The notes beneath the pieces were generated by a model. It did no database searches, was not told the origin of the DNA, and was given only the letters and a program-made list of their open reading frames with translations. A stretch of 64,000 nucleotides of DNA from JARRQJ01 sp963810615 (lineage in GTDB: Bacteria > Pseudomonadota > Gammaproteobacteria > DRLM01): contig CAWEOA010000003.1 in the NCBI GenBank assembly GCA_963810615.1, forward strand, positions 124,001-188,000, in the 5' to 3' direction. This document shows, in pieces, positions 44,386-53,489 of the stretch; position 1 is the stretch's first letter, and each line of letters opens with the position of its first letter. The translations under genes and the position numbers were made by a program.

Positions 44386-45384
44386 CTATGAAGTGGGAGG
44401 CTGCGGTGGTTCCAAACCGGATGAATAATGCAGTTTACCGCCGCTGTCGATGATGACCGCGTCTATGCCCGGTAAGGTTTTCAGTAGCTGCATGGCCTTC
44501 TCCCAACCGAGAACGAAGAGCGTGGTCGACAGGGCGTCCGTGGTGGTGGCATCCGGCCCGATCACGGTGGCGCTGCGGGTATCGTGTACCGATTTTCCGG
44601 TTTTCGGATTGAGGATGTGGTGGTAACGCACCCCGTCACGCATGAAGTAACGTTCGTAATCGCCGGAGGTGGAGATCGCCGCATCGCTCAAGGGGATGAC
44701 TACCACCGATTCCCCCTTCTTGCGCGGATCGCGTATGCCCGTCATCCAGGGCTTGCCGTTTTTATCGCCCAGAATGCGGCTGTCACCCCCGGCGGTAACC
44801 AATGCTTGGTGAAAGCCCATCTTGGTCAGGATCGCGATGGAGTTGTCCACGGCAAAGCCCTTGGCGATACCGCCCAGATCGATGCGCATGCCCTTGCGCG
44901 CGAAGCGAATCGTCGAGGCATTGCGGTCAAGGATGAGGTGACGGTAATTGATGCCCGGCAAGGCCTGTTTGATCTCGGTATCGGTAGGGGCTATGCCCTC
45001 GCGGTAATCATACATATGGCCGACACTGGAAAAGGTGATGTCGAATGCCCCGTGGGAGATGCGCGAAAAATATAAAGAGCGTTCGATGAGATTGAATAAT
45101 TCGCGGCTGATTTTTACCGGATGGTCGGCGGCTTCGCGATTGACCAGCGACAACTCGCTGTCTTTCTTATAGGGGCTCATGAGTTCGTCAATGCGATGCA
45201 TCTCCTCCATGACCGCCGCGATGCCTTTTTGCGCCTGATCGGCATCGGTGCTCCACACCTCTGCCAGAATTGCTGTGCCCATAATGGCGCGATCTTCCTT
45301 GAACCACTCGGCGTGACTCGCAGGCACCCATCCCGAAACGAGCAATATAAATAACAAAGTAGAAATGATTGGGGATTTGAACAT
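44386..45384 (-). CDS. apbE: FAD:protein FMN transferase ApbE
   Basis: A 332-residue exported flavin transferase. After a signal segment (FKSPIISTLLFILLVSGWVPASHA) come the ApbE motifs: IMGT near the start, the YKKDSELSLVN and GAFDITFS segments, IDLGGIAKGFAVD, GGDSRILG and the DALSTTLFVLG metal/substrate region. ApbE moves FMN from FAD onto Ser or Thr of periplasmic redox proteins. ATG 45384 is chosen; a frame from 45435 adds non-signal residues. No classical FMN-binding (NqrC/RnfG-type) gene is nearby, so its target may be in this locus or elsewhere. Confidence 0.93.
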   Translation of the reverse strand: MFKSPIISTLLFILLVSGWVPASHAEWFKEDRAIMGTAILAEVWSTDADQAQKGIAAVMEEMHRIDELMSPYKKDSELSLVNREAADHPVKISRELFNLIERSLYFSRISHGAFDITFSSVGHMYDYREGIAPTDTEIKQALPGINYRHLILDRNASTIRFARKGMRIDLGGIAKGFAVDNSIAILTKMGFHQALVTAGGDSRILGDKNGKPWMTGIRDPRKKGESVVVIPLSDAAISTSGDYERYFMRDGVRYHHILNPKTGKSVHDTRSATVIGPDATTTDALSTTLFVLGWEKAMQLLKTLPGIDAVIIDSGGKLHYSSGLEPPQPPTS

Positions 45385-45558
45385 GGGGATATAATTTATG
45401 ATCGACGATGATTCAGAGATAAGGGTTGAAGGCAAGATAACTTAAGTAGTATCGACTCACAATAATTACCTTGGTGTTTGGTGTAGGCGAGAATTTTATT
45501 ACATATGGATGCCGCGTGAAGAGCTCTATTTCACAGTAATTGTAGGCGTGTTGCTATT

Positions 45559-46407
45559 TTACCCTGAGCTTGCGAGTATGCCCTGCATTTCGCGCATTTC
45601 ATCACGCGCTTCTTCCATCGCGGCGAAACTGTCTTCGGGCGTCATTCCGATCTTCGCAAAGGCGGGGACTTCCCCCCAGTCTATCTTGGCAAGCCGGTTT
45701 TGGGTGCCCAAATAGCTGTGTAGATTGGCGACGATAATCACGTCGACGTAGTCCGCTTCGCCGTCACGGGCCTGATAAATGTCTTCATGTTCCGCCGAGA
45801 CGATCACCATATCGCGGGAAAACCCCCATTCATCCAGGACGGCAGGACCAATCATGGTGTGCAAACGGTGCATCACCGCGACCAGCTTCTCATCGTCCTC
45901 TAATAGTTCCGGGAACTGGCTGGCGCGGTTGAGAATGGGTAAGGAGCCGATATCGTGAATGAGACCCGCAAGCATGGCTTCATCGGGCTTAAGTTTGGTA
46001 AAGCGCCTGGCAATGACATGACTGAGGGTCGCGACCCGGGTGCTGTGCAACCATAAGTCCTTCAAGTGTCGTTTGATATTATCAGTGGAGGCGACCTGAT
46101 AAAGCTGTTCCATCACCAGCCCGGTGGCCAGATTGCGAACCTGGTTGCTTCCAAGCCGGGTGATAGCCATGCGCAGATTGGTGATCGGTTCCGAACCGCG
46201 ATAAGCGGGGCTGTTCACCACCTTGAGCAGCTTGGTGGACAAGGCCGGATCGCTATTGATTATTTTTTCTATCCTGGCGGCGGTGGCCTGCGGATCGCCG
46301 ACGGCACGGCGGACCTGCATAGCCACTTCCGGCAAGGTCGGCAGGACCACGCGGTTGGCATTGAGGTCGGCGAGGAAATCGGATAGAAATTTCTTTTCTA
46401 AATCCAT
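45559..46407 (-). CDS. HDOD-domain signalling protein
   Basis: A 282-residue protein with the HDOD domain (an HD-like fold without the metal His-Asp pair of active phosphodiesterases): LPTLPEVAMQVRRAV, SDPALSTKLLKVVNSPAYRG, ITRLGSNQVRNLATGLVMEQLY, KLKPDEAMLAGLIHDIG. Such proteins commonly act in two-component or c-di-GMP-linked signalling; no partner domain is fused here. Stands alone between apbE and ygfZ. The C-terminal EEARDEMREMQG tail is helical. Confidence 0.85.
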   Translation of the reverse strand: MDLEKKFLSDFLADLNANRVVLPTLPEVAMQVRRAVGDPQATAARIEKIINSDPALSTKLLKVVNSPAYRGSEPITNLRMAITRLGSNQVRNLATGLVMEQLYQVASTDNIKRHLKDLWLHSTRVATLSHVIARRFTKLKPDEAMLAGLIHDIGSLPILNRASQFPELLEDDEKLVAVMHRLHTMIGPAVLDEWGFSRDMVIVSAEHEDIYQARDGEADYVDVIIVANLHSYLGTQNRLAKIDWGEVPAFAKIGMTPEDSFAAMEEARDEMREMQGILASSG

Positions 46408-46488
46408 GTGGAAAAATTCCAGCTTCCGGCTTTATGGTTATTTAGCGGCAGATTCCCGGAATTTTTCATAAAGAGGACGAAATTGGAG

Positions 46489-47541
46489 TCAATTCGCAAC
46501 CGCATCCAGGCTGTACGGCAGTGGTTGCAGGCTGCATTGCGGCCCGTCACTGCTCCCCAGCCGCAGTTCGCCTTGGGTCGCAGCCTCGATTTGCAGCACC
46601 GCCAGCAGGGCGATCCCGCCCTCCGGGGCCGTTTGCGCCGCCACCACGCTGCCGGCGCTTTCATCGCCGCGTAGGGCGGTATTGTAAATTGCCGTGGCGG
46701 GGGCGGGCGGCGAATCGGCGGAGCAATGCAGTCGATACATGCGCCGCTTGAGCTTACCCAGATAGTGGGTGCGCGCCACGATCTCCTGGCCGGTATAGCA
46801 ACCTTTATTGAAGCTGATGCCACCCAATACATCCAGATTGATCATCTGGGGAACGAAGGCATCGACAGTTTCGGGTTGCAGGTCCGGTATGCCGGCAAGG
46901 ATATCCAGCAAGGCCCAAGGGCCCGTCCCTACGGCGGCGGCGTGTACATCGAGCTTGGTCCACAGGGCCTTGACGGCGGCGGCCGTGCCCAGCACCTCGA
47001 AGCGCGGGTGGGGGCCGGGAATACGTATGACGCTCAGGCCATCGGAATGAGTAACGCTGTTTACCTCTTCAGGGAGGGCATGAAGGATCTCGCGCAGGTG
47101 CTGGATGCCTTTGGCGCTGGCGTAACCTATTTGCACCAGCTGGGTCTCCTCTTCCAGGGTGACCTTGCTCATCAGTATATATTTTTGCAAGCGTTCCAGA
47201 CTGGCTTCGAGCAAGGCTTCGGGTAGGGCTAAATAGATGGTATCCTCACGCCGGAAGATCCGGTAACAAGCTAAGGTGCGTCCCTTAGGACTACAATGGG
47301 CGCTGAGTTGGCTGCGGTCCGCGGTGACGGCGTGGATGTCGTTGCTCAGCTGACCTTGCAGGTACTTCTCCGCATCGGCGCCGCGCACCGCGATCAGCGC
47401 GCGTTGAGATAAGTCGGCGATCACCTCGCCGGTGGTGGCAATCTGGGTTTCCAGGGACGGATTGCCGTAATGGGCGACGTGACCGTCAAGGATTACGGCG
47501 CCGCTATTTTCGAGAAAAGTCCGCCATTCTGAGAGCATCAT
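46489..47541 (-). CDS. ygfZ: tRNA-modifying/iron-sulfur cluster assembly protein YgfZ (folate-binding)
   Basis: A 350-residue aminomethyltransferase-fold protein. The YgfZ signature KGCYTGQEIVARTHYLGKLKRR is present, with the Cys needed for function. YgfZ supports Fe-S cluster proteins through a folate-linked reaction, and it lies divergent from the succinate dehydrogenase operon, whose B subunit holds three such clusters. ATG 47541 follows GGAAAG at a good distance; ATG 47538 and an upstream frame to 47577 are alternatives. Confidence 0.92.
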   Translation of the reverse strand: MMLSEWRTFLENSGAVILDGHVAHYGNPSLETQIATTGEVIADLSQRALIAVRGADAEKYLQGQLSNDIHAVTADRSQLSAHCSPKGRTLACYRIFRREDTIYLALPEALLEASLERLQKYILMSKVTLEEETQLVQIGYASAKGIQHLREILHALPEEVNSVTHSDGLSVIRIPGPHPRFEVLGTAAAVKALWTKLDVHAAAVGTGPWALLDILAGIPDLQPETVDAFVPQMINLDVLGGISFNKGCYTGQEIVARTHYLGKLKRRMYRLHCSADSPPAPATAIYNTALRGDESAGSVVAAQTAPEGGIALLAVLQIEAATQGELRLGSSDGPQCSLQPLPYSLDAVAN

Positions 47542-47567
47542 TATCGCTTTCCTTTTAAATTCTGCCG

Positions 47568-47596
47568 TTGCAATCATACGCGCAGGGCATAATACT
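47568..47596 (+). promoter_or_regulatory. Candidate sigma-70 promoter for the sdh operon
   Basis: TTGCAA (47568-47573) and AATACT (47591-47596) with a 17-base spacer make a fair sigma-70 pair, overlapping the divergent ygfZ leader. The sdhC start at 47634 lies about 30 bases from the expected start site. No CRP or Fur box is obvious in this 92-base divergent gap. Confidence 0.4.
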
Positions 47597-47633
47597 AGAG
47601 CAACTGGAGCAGTTGTCTACACATACGGATTGT

Positions 47634-48017
47634 ATGCCCAAAAATAATAATCGACCGGTATTTCTGGATTTGGCGCGCATCCGCCTGCCAATCACGGCGT
47701 TAATCTCCATCGCTCACCGGCTGGCGGGGGTGGTGCTGTTTCTCAGCATTCCCTTTGCGATATATCTGTTGGATCTATCCCTGGGCAGCCAGCTGGGCTA
47801 TAACCATGTGCAAGGACTGCTCGGCTATGTCCCGATCAAGATAGCGGTGATTCTTGTATTCTGGGCGCTGGCCCATCATGTGTTTGCGGGCGTACGGGTG
47901 TTGTTGATCGATTTTGGGCTGGGCGTGGAGCGGGATGAGGCGCGCCGCACGGCCTGGGTGGTTGCGATGGGCAGCTCGGTGTCGTTAGTGATGATCGCCT
48001 GGATATTGTTATGGTAA
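47634..48017 (+). CDS. sdhC: Succinate dehydrogenase cytochrome b556 subunit SdhC
   Basis: A 127-residue membrane anchor with three helices. The SIAHRLAGVVLF signature and the second-helix LAHHVFAGVR (heme-ligand His) identify SdhC. It carries heme b and the quinone site with SdhD. The frame remains open back to 47568, but ATG 47634 begins the conserved NNNRPVFLDL N-terminus. sdhD overlaps its end. Confidence 0.95.
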   Translation: MPKNNNRPVFLDLARIRLPITALISIAHRLAGVVLFLSIPFAIYLLDLSLGSQLGYNHVQGLLGYVPIKIAVILVFWALAHHVFAGVRVLLIDFGLGVERDEARRTAWVVAMGSSVSLVMIAWILLW

Positions 48018-48349
48018 GCACGCGCGCCCACGGAATGAAGACCTGGCTGGCGCAGCGGTTTAGCGCCGTGTACATGACGGCCTACCTGCTCTTTTTTCTC
48101 ATCAGGTTGAGCATTCAGGCTCCCCATGGTTTTCCCGAGTGGCGAGGCTTCATGACCTCGCCGCTGATGAGCATTTCCACGCTGTTGTTGTTTGCCTTCC
48201 TGCTCATCCATGCCTGGGTGGGTATGCGCGACATCGCCATGGATTACCTGCATTCTTTCAAAGTACGGCTCACGGCGTTGAGCGTGATAGCGGCGGGCTT
48301 GATCGCCATGGGGGCGTGGTTGCTGCTGGTATTGGCGAGGGCGATTTAA
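48011..48349 (+). CDS. sdhD: Succinate dehydrogenase hydrophobic anchor SdhD
   Basis: A 112-residue anchor with three helices (AQRFSAVYMTAYLLFFLI, LLLFAFLLIHAWVGMRDIAMDYL, IAAGLIAMGAWLLLVL). The HAWVGMRDIAMDY motif supplies the second heme ligand. It overlaps sdhC by seven bases and sdhA by one (TAATG), so the complex is made in step. Confidence 0.95.
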   Translation: MVSTRAHGMKTWLAQRFSAVYMTAYLLFFLIRLSIQAPHGFPEWRGFMTSPLMSISTLLLFAFLLIHAWVGMRDIAMDYLHSFKVRLTALSVIAAGLIAMGAWLLLVLARAI

Positions 48350-50121
48350 TGGCGGCGCACGATATTCCGCGACGGCGGTTCGATACTCTGGTGATCGGCG
48401 CGGGCGGCGGTGGACTGCGCGCCGCCCTGCAGTTGTCCCATGCCGAGGCCACGGTGGCGGTGGTTTCGAAAGTGTTTCCCACTCGTTCCCATACCGTGGC
48501 GGCGCAGGGCGGCATCAATGCCGCGCTGGGCAATATCTCGCCCGATAATTGGCATTGGCATATGTACGATACCGTCAAGGGCAGCGATTATCTCGGCGAC
48601 CAGGATGCCATCGAGTATATGTGCCGCGCGGCTTCGCGCCTGGTGGTGGAATTGGAGCATGCCGGCGTGCCTTTTTCCCGCCTCGACAACGGTAAGATCT
48701 ACCAACGGCCCTTCGGCGGACAGAGCCAGAACTTCGGCGGCGACCAGGCCGCGCGAACCTGCGCCGCAGCGGATCGCACCGGTCATGCCATCCTCCATTC
48801 CCTGTATCAGCAAAACATCCGCGCCAAGACCCATTTTTTCGATGAGTATTTCGCCGTCGATCTCATCAAGGACGACGAAGGCTATATCGTGGGTGCACTG
48901 GTATTGGAGATCGAGACCGGCGAACCGGTGGTCATCGAGGCCAAGACCACCTTGCTCGCCACCGGCGGGGCGGGGCGCCTGTTCCGCACCAATACCAATG
49001 CCCGCATCAACACCGGTGACGGCATGGGAATGGTATTGCGTGCCGGGATTCCGCTTGAAGATATGGAATTTTTTCAGTTTCATCCTACCGGCATCGCAGG
49101 CAAGGGGATGCTGATTTCCGAAGGGGCGCGCGGCGAGGGCGGCTACCTTGTCAACAAGGACGGCGAGCGTTTCATGGAGCGCTATGCCCCTCATGCCAAG
49201 GATCTGGCCAGCCGCGACGTGGTGAGTCGTGCTATCGCCACCGAGGTGCGCGAGGGCCGCGGTTGCGGTCCCCATGGCGATTATGTCCTGCTCAAGATGG
49301 ATCATCTCGGCGCGGAGGTGATCAACAAGCGCTTACCGGGGATCCGTGACATTATCCAAACCTTTTTGCATATCGATCCCAGCAAGGAAGCGGTGCCGGT
49401 ATTTCCTACCGCCCATTACACCATGGGCGGTATTCCCACCAATCGTTACGGGGAGGTAGTCACCCCCGGTTACAGCGGCGCGGAGGAGGCGGTGCCGGGA
49501 CTGTTCGCCGTGGGCGAATGTGCCTGCGTTTCGGTGCATGGGGCAAATCGCCTCGGCGGTAATTCCCTGTTGGACATCGTGGTGTTCGGTCGCGCCGCTG
49601 GTAACCGTATCATCGAGAGCCTGCGCGGCCAGCGTTATCATCGCGCGCTGCCCGAGCAGGGCATCGATAATGCCCTGGCACGCCTGGTGCGCTGGGAACA
49701 GCGCGGCGAGGGTGAATCGGTGGCAGATTTGCGCGATAGTCTGCAGCGCGCCATGGAGCACTATTGCGGGGTATTTCGTAAGGAAGATGTGCTGCGGGAA
49801 GGTCTGGCGAAGGTGCGGGAGTTGGAACAACGCTTACAACAGGCGCGGCTCAAGGATCATAGCAAGGTATTCAACACCGCCCGCATCGAGGCACTGGAGC
49901 TGGAAAATCTCATGGATGTCGCCTTGGCCACGATCACCTCGGCCCTGGCGCGTACCGAGAGCCGTGGCGCCCACAGCCGGATCGATTATCCTCAGCGTGA
50001 CGACAAACAGTGGATGAAGCACAGCCTGTATTTCAAGGAAGGCGGTCGCTTGGATTACAAGCCGGTGCGGGTGCAGCCGCTAACGGTAGAGACGTTCCCG
50101 CCCAAGGAGCGGGTGTATTGA
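48349..50121 (+). CDS. sdhA: Succinate dehydrogenase flavoprotein subunit SdhA
   Basis: A 590-residue catalytic subunit: the dinucleotide-binding GAGGGGLRAAL, the FAD-linking histidine H48 in RSHTVAAQGG, the catalytic HPTGI region and the substrate-binding segment TAHYTMGGIPTN. It oxidises succinate to fumarate and passes electrons to SdhB. The upstream-extended frame from 48139 lies inside sdhD and does not contain conserved sequence; ATG 48349 is correct. SdhE, encoded downstream, attaches the FAD. Confidence 0.97.
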   Translation: MAAHDIPRRRFDTLVIGAGGGGLRAALQLSHAEATVAVVSKVFPTRSHTVAAQGGINAALGNISPDNWHWHMYDTVKGSDYLGDQDAIEYMCRAASRLVVELEHAGVPFSRLDNGKIYQRPFGGQSQNFGGDQAARTCAAADRTGHAILHSLYQQNIRAKTHFFDEYFAVDLIKDDEGYIVGALVLEIETGEPVVIEAKTTLLATGGAGRLFRTNTNARINTGDGMGMVLRAGIPLEDMEFFQFHPTGIAGKGMLISEGARGEGGYLVNKDGERFMERYAPHAKDLASRDVVSRAIATEVREGRGCGPHGDYVLLKMDHLGAEVINKRLPGIRDIIQTFLHIDPSKEAVPVFPTAHYTMGGIPTNRYGEVVTPGYSGAEEAVPGLFAVGECACVSVHGANRLGGNSLLDIVVFGRAAGNRIIESLRGQRYHRALPEQGIDNALARLVRWEQRGEGESVADLRDSLQRAMEHYCGVFRKEDVLREGLAKVRELEQRLQQARLKDHSKVFNTARIEALELENLMDVALATITSALARTESRGAHSRIDYPQRDDKQWMKHSLYFKEGGRLDYKPVRVQPLTVETFPPKERVY

Positions 50122-50170
50122 TAAAGTTGTCAGCACTCAGCTGTAGGCTTTAAGCTTTATGGAGTGATGT

Positions 50171-50866
50171 ATGCGATTTTCGATCTATCGCTATAACCCG
50201 GAAGCGGACCAAAAGCCGCATATGCAGGACTTCGAGCTGGCCGAAGTGGCGCCGGACATGATGCTGCTCGACGCATTGCTCAAAATAAAACAGCAGGATG
50301 AGACCCTGAGCTTTCGCCATTCCTGCGGTGAAGGGGTGTGCGGTTCGGACGGACTCAATATCAATGGCCGCAACGGCCTGTCGTGCATTACCCCGCTGGC
50401 CGGACTGAAAGAGCCGGTGCAGATTCGCCCCTTGCCGGGGCTGCCTGTGATTCGGGATTTGGTGGTGGATATGAGCCAGTTCTATCACCAATATCGTGCC
50501 GTCAAGCCATGGCTTACGGTACATGACCCCGAACCCGAGGTTGAATACCGGCAAAGTCCCGCGGAGCGCGATAAGCTGGACGGACTTTATGAATGCATAC
50601 TCTGCGCCTGTTGCTCTACTTCCTGTCCGTCCTTTTGGTGGAATCCGGATAAATTCCGCGGGCCGGCGGCCTTGTTGCAGTCTTACCGCTTTCTGGCCGA
50701 CAGCCGCGACCAGGCGACCGCGGAGCGACTTGCCGAACTTGAAGGCCCGTATAGTTTGTTTCGTTGCCATACCATCATGAATTGCGTCGATGTGTGTCCC
50801 AAGGGGCTGAATCCCACCAAGGCGATTGGTAATATCAAGGAACTGATGCTGAAGCATCTGATATAG
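50171..50866 (+). CDS. sdhB: Succinate dehydrogenase iron-sulfur subunit SdhB
   Basis: A 231-residue protein with the ferredoxin-like 2Fe-2S domain (SCGEGVCGSDG, LSCI) and the C-terminal helical domain binding 4Fe-4S and 3Fe-4S clusters (CILCACCSTSCPSFWW, CHTIMNCVDVCPKGLNP). It relays electrons from SdhA to the quinone site. Follows sdhA after 49 bases. Confidence 0.97.
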   Translation: MRFSIYRYNPEADQKPHMQDFELAEVAPDMMLLDALLKIKQQDETLSFRHSCGEGVCGSDGLNINGRNGLSCITPLAGLKEPVQIRPLPGLPVIRDLVVDMSQFYHQYRAVKPWLTVHDPEPEVEYRQSPAERDKLDGLYECILCACCSTSCPSFWWNPDKFRGPAALLQSYRFLADSRDQATAERLAELEGPYSLFRCHTIMNCVDVCPKGLNPTKAIGNIKELMLKHLI

Positions 50867-50893
50867 GCAGGACTAGAGGAACGGGGGAGGGCG

Positions 50894-51184
50894 ATGAGCG
50901 CAACGAGTGACGGGGATCGGACAGGACAGGCGCAATCGGTTTCCTCGCGCCGGGCGCGGCTCTATTGGCAATGCCGACGCGGCATGCTGGAGCTCGACCT
51001 GGTGCTGCAAGCCTTTTTGGATCATCGCTATGATCATGCTTCGTCCGACGAGCGCCGTGCCTTTGAGGCCTTGTTGAATTATCCCGATGCCTTGCTGTTT
51101 GAATACGTCATGGGTCGCGTGATCCCCACCGATAGTCAGCTTGCACATGTCATCACACAGCTACGTACCCCCGTTTCGGCTTGA
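50894..51184 (+). CDS. sdhE: Succinate dehydrogenase flavinylation factor SdhE
   Basis: A 96-residue small protein of the SdhE (CptB) family. The key RGxxE motif is visible in CRRGMLELD. It helps FAD attach to SdhA. It follows sdhB by 27 bases and overlaps ygfX by 38 bases. The first 20 residues are Ser/Thr-rich and less conserved. Confidence 0.93.
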   Translation: MSATSDGDRTGQAQSVSSRRARLYWQCRRGMLELDLVLQAFLDHRYDHASSDERRAFEALLNYPDALLFEYVMGRVIPTDSQLAHVITQLRTPVSA

Positions 51185-51605
51185 CCGCCGTCCCTCCCGC
51201 TATTTTCTGATAAGCGTGCTCGCCGTGCACGGTATGGCATTGTTGGTATTGATGCCGTTGCCGGTGGCTTGGTGGATAAAAGTGCCTATTGCCCTAGCCG
51301 TGATGGCGCAGGGGATAGTCAGCTGGCGGCGCCAATTGGCGTTCAGCTCGCCTTCGGCGGCAAAGCGCCTGGTGTGGACCGGTGGTAGCAGCTGGGAGCT
51401 GTTCAACCGTGACGGCGCGAGTCGGCCGGCGCGCTTGCTGCCCGGCAGCTATGTCCATCCGTGGCTGGTGGTCTTGCGCTTTTTGACGGAGGATGGGCAT
51501 AAGAACGCGGTGGTCCTGCCCCGCGACAGTCTGGACCCCGACAGCCACCGCCGTTTGCGGGTGCAATTGACCTTGCTGCAGGACAAGGCGACGACTGAAG
51601 ATTAA
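51147..51605 (+). CDS. ygfX: YgfX (CptA) family inner-membrane protein
   Basis: A 152-residue protein with two N-terminal hydrophobic helices (FLISVLAVHGMALLVLMPL, WWIKVPIALAVMAQGIVSW) and a cytosolic beta domain (ELFNRDG, LRFLTEDGHKNAVVLPRDSLDPDSHRRLRV). The YgfX/CptA family pairs with SdhE in gammaproteobacteria; E. coli YgfX was reported as a toxin affecting cytoskeletal proteins, a role not firmly established. ATG 51147 is two codons after an in-frame TTG and both overlap sdhE. Confidence 0.85.
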   Translation: MSSHSYVPPFRLDRRPSRYFLISVLAVHGMALLVLMPLPVAWWIKVPIALAVMAQGIVSWRRQLAFSSPSAAKRLVWTGGSSWELFNRDGASRPARLLPGSYVHPWLVVLRFLTEDGHKNAVVLPRDSLDPDSHRRLRVQLTLLQDKATTED

Positions 51606-51644
51606 CCCCGGCCACTGCTTATTCACACCGAGGCGCAGAGCAAG

Positions 51645-51673
51645 CGAAGAATTATAAAGCGCGGCGTTCTTCG
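51645..51673. terminator. Candidate bidirectional hairpin between ygfX and nadB
   Basis: CGAAGAA (51645-51651) and TTCTTCG (51667-51673) are a 7-bp perfect inverted repeat with a 15-base loop in the gap between two convergent genes. No long U-tract follows on either side, so a weak terminator is possible. Confidence 0.3.
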
Positions 51674-51696
51674 TGCCATTGTGCCGCATCCGTTTT

Positions 51697-53292
51697 CTAG
51701 GGTGTGAGCACGGTGTTGTGCGGCGGCTGGCTGTCATCCGGCATCGGATAATCCAAGGTATAGTGCAGACCGCGGCTTTCCTTGCGCAGCATGGCGGAGC
51801 GGATGATCAGGTCCGCAACCAGCGCCAGGTTGCGCAGTTCGATCAAATCATTGGTGACGCGGAAGTGACCGTAATAATCGTCGATCTCCTGAAGCAACAG
51901 GTCGATGCGGTGCTTGGCGCGTTGCAGGCGCTTGTCGCTACGCACGATGCCCACGTAATCCCACATGAAGCGCCGCAGTTCCTCCCAGTTATGGGCCACC
52001 ACCACCTCCTCGTCGGAATCCGTGACCCGGCTCTCGTCCCACTCCGGCGCGGCCGGCGGAGGAGGGATAGCCGCGATGCTGGCCTTGATATCTTCCGCCG
52101 CCGCCTGACCGAACACCAGGCATTCCAGCAGGGAGTTGCTGGCCATGCGGTTGGCGCCGTGCAGTCCGCTGTAGGCTGTTTCGCCGATGGCATACAGTCC
52201 TTCGAGCTCGGTGCGGCCGCGCAGGTCGATCAATATCCCGCCGCAGGTATAGTGGGTGGCTGGTACCACCGGGATGGGTTCCTTGGTCATGTCGAAGCCC
52301 AATTCCAGGCAGCGGCTATAGATGCCCGGGAAGTGATTCTTGATGAAGTCCGCCGGTTTGTGACTGATATCCAGATAGACGTATTCGGCGCCCAGGCGCT
52401 TCATCTCGTGGTCGATGGCGCGTGCCACGATGTCGCGCGGCGCCAGCTCGGCGCGTGGGTCGAATTTATCCAGGAACGGGCTACCGTCCGGGAGCAGGAT
52501 GCGTCCGCCTTCGCCGCGCACCGCCTCGGAGATGAGGAAGAATTTGGCCTGGGGGTGGTAGAGGCAGGTGGGGTGAAACTGGATGAATTCCATATTGGCC
52601 ACCCGGCACCCCGCCCGCCAGGCCATGGCGATGCCGTCGCCGGTGCAGACGTCGGGATTGCTCGAATATATATAGACCTTGCCGGCACCGCCGGTGGCCA
52701 GTACCACGCACTTGGCGCGCAGAGTCTTGACCTGGCCGGCGTCCCGGTCGAGGACATAGGCGCCCCAGCAGTGATTGTGTGTCAGTCCCAACTTTTTGCC
52801 GGTGATCAGGTCAATGGCAATATGATTTTCCAATACTTCGATGTTGGGATGACGGCGGGCCTGTTGCTCCAGGGTCAATTCGACGGTCCGCCCCGTGGTA
52901 TCGGCGGCGTGCAGGATGCGCCTATGACTATGGCCGCCCTCGCGGGTGAGGTGGTAGTCGATGCTGCCGTCCGCTCGGGTCTCCTGGGTAAACGGGACGC
53001 CTTGCCCGACCAGCCATTGAATGGCATCCCGGGCATGCTCGACGGTATAGCGGACCACGGCCTCGTCGCATAATCCGGCGCCGGCATTGAGGGTGTCCTC
53101 GATGTGGGATTCCAGGGAATCGGCTTGATCCCATACTGCGGAGATGCCTCCCTGGGCATAATAGGTGGCCCCTTCCGTCAGTGGGCCCTTGGTGATGAGA
53201 CCGATGCGGATATGGGGGGCGAGGTGTAAGGCGAGGCTTAAACCCGCAGCCCCCCCTCCGATTAACAGGAGATCGTAATAATCTTGTTCCAT
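51697..53292 (-). CDS. nadB: L-aspartate oxidase NadB
   Basis: A 531-residue flavoprotein of the fumarate reductase/aspartate oxidase family that oxidises aspartate to iminoaspartate in NAD synthesis. The FAD-binding start (YYDLLLIGGGAAGLSLAL), the YYAQGGISAVWDQADS segment and the GEGGRILLPDG region are family-typical. It lies in the conserved position divergent from the sigma-E operon. Start and ribosome site are ordinary. Confidence 0.95.
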   Translation of the reverse strand: MEQDYYDLLLIGGGAAGLSLALHLAPHIRIGLITKGPLTEGATYYAQGGISAVWDQADSLESHIEDTLNAGAGLCDEAVVRYTVEHARDAIQWLVGQGVPFTQETRADGSIDYHLTREGGHSHRRILHAADTTGRTVELTLEQQARRHPNIEVLENHIAIDLITGKKLGLTHNHCWGAYVLDRDAGQVKTLRAKCVVLATGGAGKVYIYSSNPDVCTGDGIAMAWRAGCRVANMEFIQFHPTCLYHPQAKFFLISEAVRGEGGRILLPDGSPFLDKFDPRAELAPRDIVARAIDHEMKRLGAEYVYLDISHKPADFIKNHFPGIYSRCLELGFDMTKEPIPVVPATHYTCGGILIDLRGRTELEGLYAIGETAYSGLHGANRMASNSLLECLVFGQAAAEDIKASIAAIPPPPAAPEWDESRVTDSDEEVVVAHNWEELRRFMWDYVGIVRSDKRLQRAKHRIDLLLQEIDDYYGHFRVTNDLIELRNLALVADLIIRSAMLRKESRGLHYTLDYPMPDDSQPPHNTVLTP

Positions 53293-53442
53293 AAAAAAGC
53301 GTGTTGGCTCAGAGGTCTTTTATAGTCATAATGGATACTTTATATTCGGCCCCTACGGGCATGGCCTGGTCATGCAGCATATAGCCGTAAGTTTTAGCCG
53401 TCCAGCCGGGCTTGAGAGATCCCCTCCGGCGCGGGTGAGGCG

Positions 53443-53489
53443 CTAAGGGTGAATGAGGTGGGCGCATATTCCCAAACCCGCACCCTTAG
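53443..53489. repeat. 9-bp inverted repeat upstream of rpoE
   Basis: CTAAGGGTG at 53443-53451 and CACCCTTAG at 53481-53489 are perfect reverse complements separated by 29 bases. The spacing permits a hairpin or a pair of operator half-sites. An inner short GGG/CCC pairing adds to the structure. Confidence 0.5.
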
